Part shown: positions 1 through 5,232 of the stretch, piece by piece
Layout of the letters: each line of letters starts with the position of its first letter
Numbering within the stretch: the first letter of the stretch is position 1
Assembly (NCBI GenBank): GCA_023818865.1
Contig: JAMWDF010000167.1
Coordinates: 1-5,232, forward strand
Reading direction: 5' to 3'
DNA from: Candidatus Omnitrophota bacterium
GTDB lineage: Bacteria; Ratteibacteria; UBA8468; B48-G9; DSTR01
DNA length: 5,232 bases
Notes under the pieces: model-generated
The model's input: only the letters and a program-made list of their open reading frames with translations
Databases searched by the model: none
Told to the model about the DNA's origin: nothing
Made by a program: the position numbers and the translations under genes

Positions 1-423
1 GTTAACATCCTGGTTTACAAATGATAGCATACTCTCTTTCAGCATTCTGCTGGCAATTTCAGCCAACCGAGGTATGTCCAGGAGAGGCTTGACAGGCGGA
101 CGCTGAATCAAATAAAAAGCACTTTCAGCGATATTGACTGCGTGGTCAGCCATCCGTTCCAGGTCGTTATTCATTTTCAGAATCATCAGTGCGGTTCTGA
201 GTTCCTTTGCTTTTGGCTGAAATTGGGCAATGGTAACAGTAACGGCTTCATCAATCTCAATTTCTATCTGGTTGGCCTTATCTTCATCCGGGCCAGTCAC
301 AGTTTCAAGAATGCTTCTATCCCTTGTCTGAAGCCCGGTAATGCTGCGGGAGAGCATTCCCTCAACCAGAGCAGAAAATTCAACTATATGTTTGCTCAGT
401 TCCAGAAGTCGTTGTTCCAACAT
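1..423 (-). CDS. phoU: Phosphate signalling/transport accessory protein PhoU (partial, C-terminus beyond window)
   Basis: PhoU is a cytoplasmic helical protein that connects the Pst transporter to the PhoR sensor kinase and restrains the phosphate-starvation response when phosphate is plentiful. The 141 visible residues begin MLEQRLLELS and form an all-helical first PhoU repeat. Residues 76-99 carry the family's typical block (LRTALMILKMNNDLERMADH), which contains an ExxxD metal-binding motif at E89 and D93. PhoU proteins usually have about 215-240 residues and two such repeats, so most of the second repeat lies beyond the left edge; the frame is open to base 1. The ATG at 423 is supported by an AGGAGG ribosome binding site four bases upstream, which overlaps the pstB stop codon. 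The 9-bp gap to pstB and the conserved gene order confirm the assignment. I see no sign of disruption. Confidence 0.95.
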   Translation of the reverse strand, partial: MLEQRLLELSKHIVEFSALVEGMLSRSITGLQTRDRSILETVTGPDEDKANQIEIEIDEAVTVTIAQFQPKAKELRTALMILKMNNDLERMADHAVNIAESAFYLIQRPPVKPLLDIPRLAEIASRMLKESMLSFVNQDVN

Positions 424-435
424 GGCTCCTCCTCA
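424..435 (-). promoter_or_regulatory. phoU ribosome binding site overlapping pstB stop
   Basis: On the minus strand the junction reads TGAGGAGGAGCCATG. The pstB stop TGA (435-433) runs into the AGGAGG Shine-Dalgarno (433-428), which lies four bases before the phoU ATG. Ribosomes finishing pstB would reach the phoU initiation site directly, suggesting coupled translation. Confidence 0.8.
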
Positions 436-1200
436 GCCGAATTTACCGGCAAGATATTCCTCTGTGCGTTTATTCTCAGGCACAGTAAAAATCTTTTCAG
501 TCCTTCCAAATTCCACCAGTTCACCTAACCAGAAGAAAGCAGTGTAATCAGAAACCCTGGCTGCTTGTTGCATATTGTGGGTGACAATTACAATTGTATA
601 CTCTTTCTTCAACTCGGTAATTAACTCTTCAATTCGCTGGGTGGCGATGGGGTCAAGACTGGCGCACGGTTCATCAAAGAGAATCACCTCTGGTTCCACA
701 GCTAAACACCGGGCAATGCACAGGCGTTGTTGCTGGCCTCCGGAAAGAGTAAGAGCATTTTCGTAAAGTCTGTCCTTGACTTCTTCCCAGAGAGCGCTTT
801 TTCTCAGCGACTGTTCTACTATATTCTGGAGGAGCAATCGGTCTCGCGTTCCTTTCACCACCGGTCCGTAGGCTACATTTTCAAAGATGCTTTTAGGAAA
901 AGGGTTTGGTTTTTGGAACACCATACCGACCTTGCGTCTTAATTCCACCACGTTTACCTGGGGCTGATAAATGTCCTGGCCGTCCAGCATGATTGTACCT
1001 TGCAATCGGCTCCCGGGGATCAAGTCATTCATTCTGTTCAGCAGGCGGATGAAGGTGGATTTGCCGCAGCCAGATGGGCCAATGATGGCTGTTACAGAAT
1101 TCTGGTAAATATCAAGACTAATATTGTGAAGTACCTTCTTTTCTCCGTAGAAAAAGGAGACCTGGATGGTCTGGAGGCGAACGGATGGTTTATTCTCCAT
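433..1200 (-). CDS. pstB: Phosphate ABC transporter ATP-binding protein PstB
   Basis: PstB is the cytoplasmic ATPase of the Pst phosphate importer (PstSCAB2). The 255-residue protein has every ABC motif in order: an aromatic A-loop region near F17/Y18, Walker A GPSGCGKST at 41-49, the Q-loop in VGMVFQKPNPFP at 91-102, the signature LSGGQQQRLCIAR at 152-164, Walker B VILFDEP at 172-178 with catalytic E177, the D-loop around SLDP, and the switch histidine H208 in VTHNMQQAA. The FQKPxPFP, LSGGQQQRLCIAR and VTHNMQQAAR strings are typical of PstB rather than of other ABC ATPases. Length matches the family. The ATG at 1200 lies inside the end of pstA (11-bp overlap), and a TTG two codons upstream (1206) is also possible. 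Neither has a clear Shine-Dalgarno, so initiation probably depends on coupling to pstA. Confidence 0.97.
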   Translation of the reverse strand: MENKPSVRLQTIQVSFFYGEKKVLHNISLDIYQNSVTAIIGPSGCGKSTFIRLLNRMNDLIPGSRLQGTIMLDGQDIYQPQVNVVELRRKVGMVFQKPNPFPKSIFENVAYGPVVKGTRDRLLLQNIVEQSLRKSALWEEVKDRLYENALTLSGGQQQRLCIARCLAVEPEVILFDEPCASLDPIATQRIEELITELKKEYTIVIVTHNMQQAARVSDYTAFFWLGELVEFGRTEKIFTVPENKRTEEYLAGKFG

Positions 1201-2041
1201 GAGCAATTCGGTATCTATGTCTTAAGATAATGGCAACAGTGGAAATGCTCAGCACCACTATTAGCAGAACAAGCGCACAACCGTAGGCTATAGGTACCTG
1301 TTTTTCCGGATAGATTCCCTCAGTCATCAGGGCATAAAGATGATAGGGAAGAGCCATCACTTCAGAAAATATTGAGTTGGGGTAGCCGCGCATATAAAAG
1401 GTGGCGGCGGTAAACATGATTGGCGCTGTTTCTCCAGCCACCCGGCCAACAGAGAGGATAAAGCCAGTAAGAATCCCCGGAAAGGCAGCCGGGAGCACCA
1501 CCCGTTTGATTGTCTCCAGCCGCGAAGCGCCAAGAGCAAGTGATGCTTCGCGCCAGGAATGAGGAACAGCCAATAGCGCCTCTTGACAGGAGGAAATTAC
1601 TAAAGGCAGAGACAGAATGCCTAGGGTAAGGCTACCGGAAAGAAGAGAAACCCCAAATTTAAAAAATTTTACGAATACTCCCAGGCCGAACAGTCCGAAA
1701 ACTACTGAAGGCACTCCAGCTAGGTTGTTAATACTAGCTTTAATAATATTAGCAATTGGGCCAGGTGGATTGTACTCGCAGAGGTAGATGGCGCAACCAA
1801 CACCCAGAGGTCCACTGATGATGAGACTGCCAAGCACCAGATAAAAAGTGCCTATAATTGCTGGAGCTACTCCGCCTTCGGTCATTGCTTCTCTGGGTCC
1901 AGTCGTAAGAAATTCCCAGGAAATTACCCGATAACCACGAATGGCGATGAACCAAAGAATGGTGCCCAGAAAGAAAAGAGTAATAAACAAGGACAGCTTA
2001 AAAAGAGAAAAGCCGATTTTCTGGGAGATTTCCGGTCTCAC
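1190..2041 (-). CDS. pstA: Phosphate ABC transporter permease PstA
   Basis: PstA is one of the two inner-membrane permeases forming the phosphate channel with PstC. The 283-residue product has about six hydrophobic segments, near residues 12-35, 60-85, 108-125, 130-150, 186-212 and 252-274. The ABC permease EAA loop spans about 164-190 (REASLALGASRLETIKRVVL), where the permease docks on PstB, and is followed by the typical GRVAGETAPI at 199-208. NNLAGVPSVVFGLFG at 105-119 is the conserved PstA/PstC membrane motif. The start is GTG at 2041, overlapping the pstC stop as GTGA (4-bp overlap), with GGGGAG at 2053-2048 six bases upstream. It is assigned as PstA rather than PstC because it is the second permease in the operon, lies directly before pstB, and has the GETAPI and YPEKQVPIAYG features. 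Length is normal. Confidence 0.95.
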   Translation of the reverse strand: MRPEISQKIGFSLFKLSLFITLFFLGTILWFIAIRGYRVISWEFLTTGPREAMTEGGVAPAIIGTFYLVLGSLIISGPLGVGCAIYLCEYNPPGPIANIIKASINNLAGVPSVVFGLFGLGVFVKFFKFGVSLLSGSLTLGILSLPLVISSCQEALLAVPHSWREASLALGASRLETIKRVVLPAAFPGILTGFILSVGRVAGETAPIMFTAATFYMRGYPNSIFSEVMALPYHLYALMTEGIYPEKQVPIAYGCALVLLIVVLSISTVAIILRHRYRIAHGE

Positions 2042-2922
2042 AATTTACTCCCCAGTTTCTGACGGAAACGTTGGCAGACCGCTTCAGCAAGAACATTAAA
2101 AATTAAGGTAAGAACAAAAAGAACAGCGGCAATGCCAAATAGAGCGTGATAATGGGCACTCCCAAAAGGGGCTTCCGCCATTTCCGCGGCAATGGTGGCA
2201 GTCATCGGTCTGACTGGTTGAAGAAATGACTTAGGGATGACTGCTGCTCCCCCGGCTACCATCAGCACGGTCATTGTCTCTCCGATAGACCGGCTTATTC
2301 CCAGGATGACCGCTGTGGAAATGCCGGAGCCAGCCGCCGGGATGACGACTCTTGTTAGTGTTTGCCAGTGATTGGCCCCCAAAGCAAGGGAAGCTTCTCG
2401 GAACATTCTTGGAACTACGCTGAGTGCGTCCTCTACCAGGCTGCAAATAAAGGGAATGGACATGATACCAAGAGTGAGAGAAGCAGTCAGCGCACAGAGT
2501 CCGGTTGGCAGTTGGAATGCTTTTTGAAAAAAAGGGGCTAGGACGACCATGCCAAAAAATCCATAGACCACCGAGGGTACCCCAGCCAAAATTTCAAGTA
2601 ATGGTTTAAGAAAAGCCCGTTGTCGGCGTCCTGCTAATTCAGTAAGATAAAGGGCCGTACCGATGCCTAAAGGAGCCGCTACCACCACCGCGCCTAAAGT
2701 GACTAGAAAAGAAGCCAGAATTAAAGGTAAGATGCCAAAATCCGGCGGTTCATAAGTAGGATACCAAAACTGTCCGGAGATAAATGCCCAAAACGGGGTA
2801 TGTTTAAATATCGGCAGGGCTTCTTTGAAGATAAGCAGGGTAATAGCCAGCAAAAAAGCCAGGGCTGAGAATCCCAGTACAACAAACAACCAATGGAAGA
2901 AAATCTCCTTATATCGGTTCAT
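2038..2922 (-). CDS. pstC: Phosphate ABC transporter permease PstC
   Basis: PstC is the first inner-membrane permease of the Pst phosphate importer. The 294-residue protein has an N-terminal membrane segment (about 10-33), the periplasmic WYPTYEPPDFGILPLI block at 53-68 typical of PstC, and further hydrophobic segments at about 64-94, 109-135, 144-165, 197-225 and 257-280. The EAA loop is at about 175-195 (REASLALGANHWQTLTRVVI), followed by RSIGETMTV at 211-219, where PstC usually has GETM and PstA has GETA. The ATG at 2922 is the only usable start: the in-frame extension upstream contains no ATG, GTG or TTG before a stop. Its Shine-Dalgarno is weak, with only an AGGG about 13 bases upstream. 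A 43-bp gap separates it from pstS, and its stop overlaps the pstA start by 4 bp. Confidence 0.95.
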   Translation of the reverse strand: MNRYKEIFFHWLFVVLGFSALAFLLAITLLIFKEALPIFKHTPFWAFISGQFWYPTYEPPDFGILPLILASFLVTLGAVVVAAPLGIGTALYLTELAGRRQRAFLKPLLEILAGVPSVVYGFFGMVVLAPFFQKAFQLPTGLCALTASLTLGIMSIPFICSLVEDALSVVPRMFREASLALGANHWQTLTRVVIPAAGSGISTAVILGISRSIGETMTVLMVAGGAAVIPKSFLQPVRPMTATIAAEMAEAPFGSAHYHALFGIAAVLFVLTLIFNVLAEAVCQRFRQKLGSKL

Positions 2923-2965
2923 ATTTTGACTATTACCCTGCCTATCTTTATGATAACATTTTCCG

Positions 2966-3784
2966 TTACTTTAGGGGAACGAAACCGTCCTGCTCAACAA
3001 GCTTCTGTCCCTCAGCGCTCTTGACAAAATCAAGAAAATTCTTGATATTGCCGGTTGGGGTGCCGTTGGTATACATAAAAAGAGGCCGGGAGATTGGATA
3101 TTTGCCTGAAAGGACTGTTTCCACTGAAGGCAAAACGCTGTTTATCGGTAGAGCCTTAACTTCCTTACCAAGATAGCCAAGCCCGACATAACCGATAGCG
3201 CCTGGTGTTTTGGCCACCGTGGAAGCGACCGCCTGATTGCTGGCTTGAAGCAAGGCGTCAGGTCTCACTCTGGCTTTTTTTAAGGCCAGTTCTCCGAAGG
3301 CTTCATAAGTTCCGCTGGCAGTATCCCGGGAAATGACCACGATTTTTGCCGCCGGTCCTCCAACTTGTTTCCAGTCAGAGATGGAGCCAGTGTAAATGTC
3401 CTTAACTTGCTGAAGAGTGAGGGAAGAAATAGGATTTGACGGATGGACAATCACCGCAATACCATCCAGCGCCACCACATGGGCTTTGGGCTCAACTCCT
3501 TTCTTCTGGGCTTTTTGGATTTCCGAAGCTTTCATTGCTCTGGAAGAATCGGCAATGTGACAGTGGCCGTCAATGAGGGAAGCTATGCCCACCCCTGAAC
3601 CTCCGCCCATAACTGAGATCTTCACCTGGGGATGCTTACTCATAAAGACTTCGGCTGCCTTCTGAGCGATGGGCAAGACAGTCGTTGACCCGGTGATAAC
3701 TATTTTCTCCTGGCCAGCACTTGTCCCAACTCCTATGCCCAGTAGTAGCCAGCTGAGAACCAAACCAAGATTTTTGATTTTCAT
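2966..3784 (-). CDS. pstS: Periplasmic phosphate-binding protein PstS
   Basis: PstS captures phosphate in the periplasm and delivers it to PstC/PstA. Two adjacent ATGs exist (3787 and 3784). GGGAGG at 3795-3790 is two bases from the first but five from the second, so the second is preferred, giving 272 residues. Residues 1-23 form a signal peptide (Lys-rich start, Leu/Gly core, TSA before the likely cut). There is no lipobox cysteine, so the protein should be soluble. Phosphate-binding loops are visible: GSTTVLPIAQ (about 32-41), GGGSGVG (60-66) and SRDTASGTYEAF (152-163), the last carrying the Arg-Asp-x-x-Ser-Gly-Thr pattern of PstS. The GAIGYVGLGYL segment (about 195-205) is also typical. 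Length fits the shorter PstS subfamily found outside enterobacteria rather than the longer E. coli type. It starts 15 bp after the porin stop (12 bp if the first ATG is used). Confidence 0.96.
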   Translation of the reverse strand: MKIKNLGLVLSWLLLGIGVGTSAGQEKIVITGSTTVLPIAQKAAEVFMSKHPQVKISVMGGGSGVGIASLIDGHCHIADSSRAMKASEIQKAQKKGVEPKAHVVALDGIAVIVHPSNPISSLTLQQVKDIYTGSISDWKQVGGPAAKIVVISRDTASGTYEAFGELALKKARVRPDALLQASNQAVASTVAKTPGAIGYVGLGYLGKEVKALPINSVLPSVETVLSGKYPISRPLFMYTNGTPTGNIKNFLDFVKSAEGQKLVEQDGFVPLK

Positions 3785-3787
3785 CAT

Positions 3788-3796
3788 TTCCTCCCT
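3788..3796 (-). promoter_or_regulatory. pstS ribosome binding site choosing between two ATGs
   Basis: The minus strand reads AAGGGAGGAAATGATG. GGAGG ends two bases before the first ATG (3787) and five bases before the second (3784). The spacing favours initiation at 3784. The difference is one methionine and does not affect function. Confidence 0.7.
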
Positions 3797-3799
3797 TGG

Positions 3800-5065
3800 T
3801 TAGAACTTCACATTTAAATCAGCCTGCAACATCTGGACGTCCCTTTTCGTTCCGGTTAGCACACCCGTATTGAAGTAAGTCAGATTCAATGATACATTCT
3901 TTTGGAGCGAGTAGCCAAAGCTTATTTTGTGTCCGTGACAGTTGGTGCCTCCTCCATGGAAATCAGAGTCAACGATGATGTCTGGAGCAGCGTCTTTTTC
4001 CAACCGCCGGTAATTATAATTAATTTCCCACTCTCCTTTTTCTTTAGCCTTCCCCAAGGAGAATCCAGCCAGCCACCCTATCTTGTCTTTCACGCCGCTG
4101 GCGAGGTTTTGCAGATAATTCCCGTAGATGGTTAGGGGTTTTGTTTCATTGAAGACAAAAGGAGTGAAGGAGCAGTTAACATCAAGGAGTTCGTAATCGT
4201 GAATCCAGTAGTGTTTAGTAGTCTGCAGAGAAGTAGGTGTGGCTGGAAATACCACCGCTGCATTGGAGTTTGTTCTTTTCACGTAGTCCGGGCTGACATC
4301 CTGCATGAATTTTCCTTTCAAACCCATAAAGTTGTAATAGGTTAAGGCTAAGTTCAGCGGTCGGCCAGCCAGGTCAAGATTTACCCCTGTTTGGGCGGCC
4401 AAAATCGCTGGGTCAGCTGACCAGTTTTTATTTTCACCCATCCCATAAAAGGCAAAGGTAGCAAACGGTCTAAGTTTATTCTCATTGAATTGGAGGGTTG
4501 CGGCTACCCCTTCTGGATTGATGTCAGAATCCCAGAGAAGGTCAGTACAAAAGTATGGGTTGGGCATCTTGCCTCCGGTGAGCGCCAAAAAAGGGGCTGG
4601 CCGGTAGGTGACATAAGCTTGGTCAATCGCAATGGTTTTCCCTACAAACGCTCGCTCAAAGGTCTGGTTGGTTGATGTTGGTTCCTTCCCTCCAGTGGCC
4701 AAACGCAACCCAGCCTTCAGTGTCTCATTAACTTCCGTTTGAAAGCCGTAACGAAGACGGAAACGGCCTCGCTGGCGGTCTTCTTTGGTAGTTGGTGTTT
4801 CCGTTTGTTCCCACTGGTATCTTAACCGGAGATCCCCACCGAATTTAGTGTTAGTGAGAAGATTGGGCAACGTTTCGTTAATAGTCTTGACTGTTCCCGC
4901 CCTCATCTCCTGTTCCACTTCAGTCCTGATCTGGGCTGCTTCTTGGTGAGTGAAGATACCTTTCTGCACTAGTTTTTCCAGGAGGATATCAATTTCTCCT
5001 GCTTGGACTGAGACAACAGTGAGAACTGAAGCGATGACCACTATGAGCAATTTGGGGAATCGCAT
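3800..5065 (-). CDS. Putative outer-membrane porin (Porin_5-like), first gene of the pst operon
   Basis: This is a predicted secreted 421-residue outer-membrane beta-barrel. Residues 1-22 form a signal peptide (MRFPK, a long hydrophobic core, and VQA before the likely cut). Residues 23-60 are a charged helical or coiled-coil segment (LLEKLVQKGIFTHQEAAQI), as often seen ahead of the barrel in putative porins. From about residue 75 the sequence alternates polar and aromatic residues in amphipathic strands (GGDLRLRYQWE, GRFRLRYGFQTEV, IDQAYVTYRP) to a terminal phenylalanine (LQADLNVKF), the usual last-strand signal for barrel assembly. The C-terminal block at about 366-386 (DSDFHGGGTNCHGHK then ISFGY) recalls the Porin_5 group; I recognise this by resemblance only. 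The start at 5065 is chosen because GGAGG lies five bases upstream. Position in front of pstS suggests a role in phosphate or anion entry, but no selectivity residues can be identified. Confidence 0.85.
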   Translation of the reverse strand: MRFPKLLIVVIASVLTVVSVQAGEIDILLEKLVQKGIFTHQEAAQIRTEVEQEMRAGTVKTINETLPNLLTNTKFGGDLRLRYQWEQTETPTTKEDRQRGRFRLRYGFQTEVNETLKAGLRLATGGKEPTSTNQTFERAFVGKTIAIDQAYVTYRPAPFLALTGGKMPNPYFCTDLLWDSDINPEGVAATLQFNENKLRPFATFAFYGMGENKNWSADPAILAAQTGVNLDLAGRPLNLALTYYNFMGLKGKFMQDVSPDYVKRTNSNAAVVFPATPTSLQTTKHYWIHDYELLDVNCSFTPFVFNETKPLTIYGNYLQNLASGVKDKIGWLAGFSLGKAKEKGEWEINYNYRRLEKDAAPDIIVDSDFHGGGTNCHGHKISFGYSLQKNVSLNLTYFNTGVLTGTKRDVQMLQADLNVKF

Positions 5066-5077
5066 TCTTACCTCCAT
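5066..5077 (-). promoter_or_regulatory. Porin ribosome binding site, deciding the start
   Basis: The minus strand reads ATGGAGGTAAGAATG. The GGAGGT Shine-Dalgarno (5075-5070) overlaps an in-frame upstream ATG (5077) and sits five bases before the ATG at 5065. The upstream ATG has no good site of its own, so 5065 is the better start and the longest reading (425 residues) adds four spurious residues. Confidence 0.85.
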
Positions 5078-5093
5078 TGTAAGGGTTGTTTCT

Positions 5094-5120
5094 TGTTCTA
5101 TCGCTCCGGTCTGTTCTATC
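5094..5120. repeat. 9-bp direct repeat, 18-bp period, in porin leader
   Basis: TGTTCTATC occurs at 5094-5102 and again at 5112-5120 on the plus strand (GATAGAACA in the transcript), separated by nine bases. It lies between the candidate leader stems and the porin ribosome binding site; the outer stem's downstream arm (5104-5109) falls in the spacer. Function is unknown; a protein or RNA binding site is possible. Confidence 0.5.
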
Positions 5121-5186
5121 TTGCCCTAGCCTGCCTTCGCTTTTCACCTCCTTTCTGGCCAGAGTAGGCAGACAGAAATCCCGGAG
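5104..5186 (-). other. Potentially structured 5' leader with nested stems
   Basis: In the minus-strand RNA two nested complementary pairs are visible. The outer pair is CUCCGG (5186-5181) with CCGGAG (5109-5104), six perfect pairs. The inner pair is GUCUGCCU (5173-5166) with AGGCAGGC (5136-5129), eight pairs including one G-U. The 29-base apical loop contains AAAGGAGGTGA (5154-5144), a near-perfect Shine-Dalgarno, and a 10-bp palindrome TCTGGCCAGA (5154-5163). No poly-U follows, so this is not an evident intrinsic terminator. It does not match a riboswitch class that I recognise. Short complementary pairs can arise by chance. Confidence 0.35.
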
Positions 5187-5197
5187 TTTCGCCAAAA

Positions 5198-5203
5198 ATG
5201 ATA
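5198..5203 (-). promoter_or_regulatory. Candidate -10 element (TATCAT)
   Basis: TATCAT on the minus strand matches five of six positions of TATAAT and starts nine bases after the Pho-box-like repeat. This is about the distance seen in PhoB-activated promoters, where the box replaces the -35 element. No TTGACA-like hexamer lies at the normal distance. Transcription would begin near 5191, leaving a leader of about 125 bases before the porin start. Confidence 0.4.
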
Positions 5204-5212
5204 AGGGGCGAG

Positions 5213-5230
5213 AATAAAGGTTTTATAAAG
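5213..5230 (-). promoter_or_regulatory. Candidate Pho-box-like direct repeat
   Basis: On the minus strand CTTTAT occurs twice with an exact 11-bp period: CTTTATAAAACCTTTATT, with copies at 5230-5225 and 5219-5214. The geometry (7-bp half-site, 4-bp A-rich spacer, 7-bp half-site) is that of the PhoB box, for which the E. coli consensus is CTGTCATAAAACTGTCAC. Only about half of the 18 positions match that consensus, so the call rests on spacing and location ahead of a pst operon. Further repeat copies may lie beyond the right edge. Confidence 0.45.
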
Positions 5231-5232
5231 TT

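Noticed and set aside
1..6. GTTAAC palindrome at the window edge
   Set aside because: A six-base palindrome inside phoU coding sequence is expected by chance and has no supporting context.
142..528. 128-codon plus-strand reading frame
   Set aside because: It lies antisense to phoU and pstB, both of which are certain from conserved motifs; the translation resembles no protein family and is a shadow.
2905..2910. AAGGAG inside the start of pstC as the site of a later start
   Set aside because: The next in-frame start-like codon (TTG, codon 12) is about 15 bases away and would remove part of the N-terminal membrane segment region; the ATG at 2922 is retained.
2923..2965. Possible hairpin or terminator between pstS and pstC
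   Set aside because: Only a 4-bp TATC/GATA stem is visible and no U-tract follows. The gap is too short and weak to be called a terminator or attenuator.
3902..4135. 77-codon plus-strand reading frame opposite the porin
   Set aside because: It is antisense to the porin, with no ribosome binding site or recognisable domain.
4989..5195. 68-codon minus-strand reading frame across the leader and porin start
   Set aside because: It begins with TTG, lacks a proper ribosome binding site, has low-complexity Arg/Asp/Ser content produced by the direct repeat, and overlaps the signal-peptide region of the porin in another frame.
1..5232. CRISPR array, insertion sequence, tRNA or attachment site
   Set aside because: No repeat-spacer pattern, transposase, terminal inverted repeats or tRNA-like sequence could be seen; almost all of the window is occupied by the six operon genes.

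Overview
The window is one co-directional gene cluster on the minus strand. It is a phosphate-specific transport (Pst) operon, read right to left as putative outer-membrane porin, pstS, pstC, pstA, pstB and phoU. PhoU is cut by the left edge of the window after 141 residues. All five Pst/PhoU genes can be identified from family motifs. The lead gene is a predicted beta-barrel protein resembling the uncharacterised 'putative porin' (Porin_5-like) group.

The host is most likely a diderm (Gram-negative-type) bacterium. The first gene encodes a secreted beta-strand-rich protein ending in phenylalanine, and PstS has a plain signal peptide with no lipobox cysteine, so it should be a free periplasmic protein. 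Base composition is moderate. I cannot assign a phylum; Desulfobacterota-like or candidate-phylum lineages are possible but are only a guess.

Layout: 5078-5232 is a non-coding leader and promoter. It holds a candidate Pho-box-like 11-bp-spaced repeat, a -10-like hexamer and a leader that could fold into nested stems. 3800-5065 is the porin, 2966-3784 pstS, 2038-2922 pstC, 1190-2041 pstA, 433-1200 pstB and 1-423 phoU (partial). Junctions are tight: 12- to 15-bp porin/pstS spacing (depending on the pstS start), a 43-bp pstS/pstC gap, a 4-bp pstC/pstA overlap, an 11-bp pstA/pstB overlap and a 9-bp pstB/phoU gap. No intergenic terminator is visible, so a single mRNA is likely.

Inferred working: the porin would let anions cross the outer membrane, PstS captures phosphate in the periplasm, PstC and PstA form the inner-membrane channel, and PstB hydrolyses ATP. 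PhoU would link transporter state to a PhoR/PhoB-type two-component system that is not encoded here. The main points of interest are the porin fused transcriptionally to the front of a pst operon, and the structured leader in front of it. The genes themselves are otherwise conventional.
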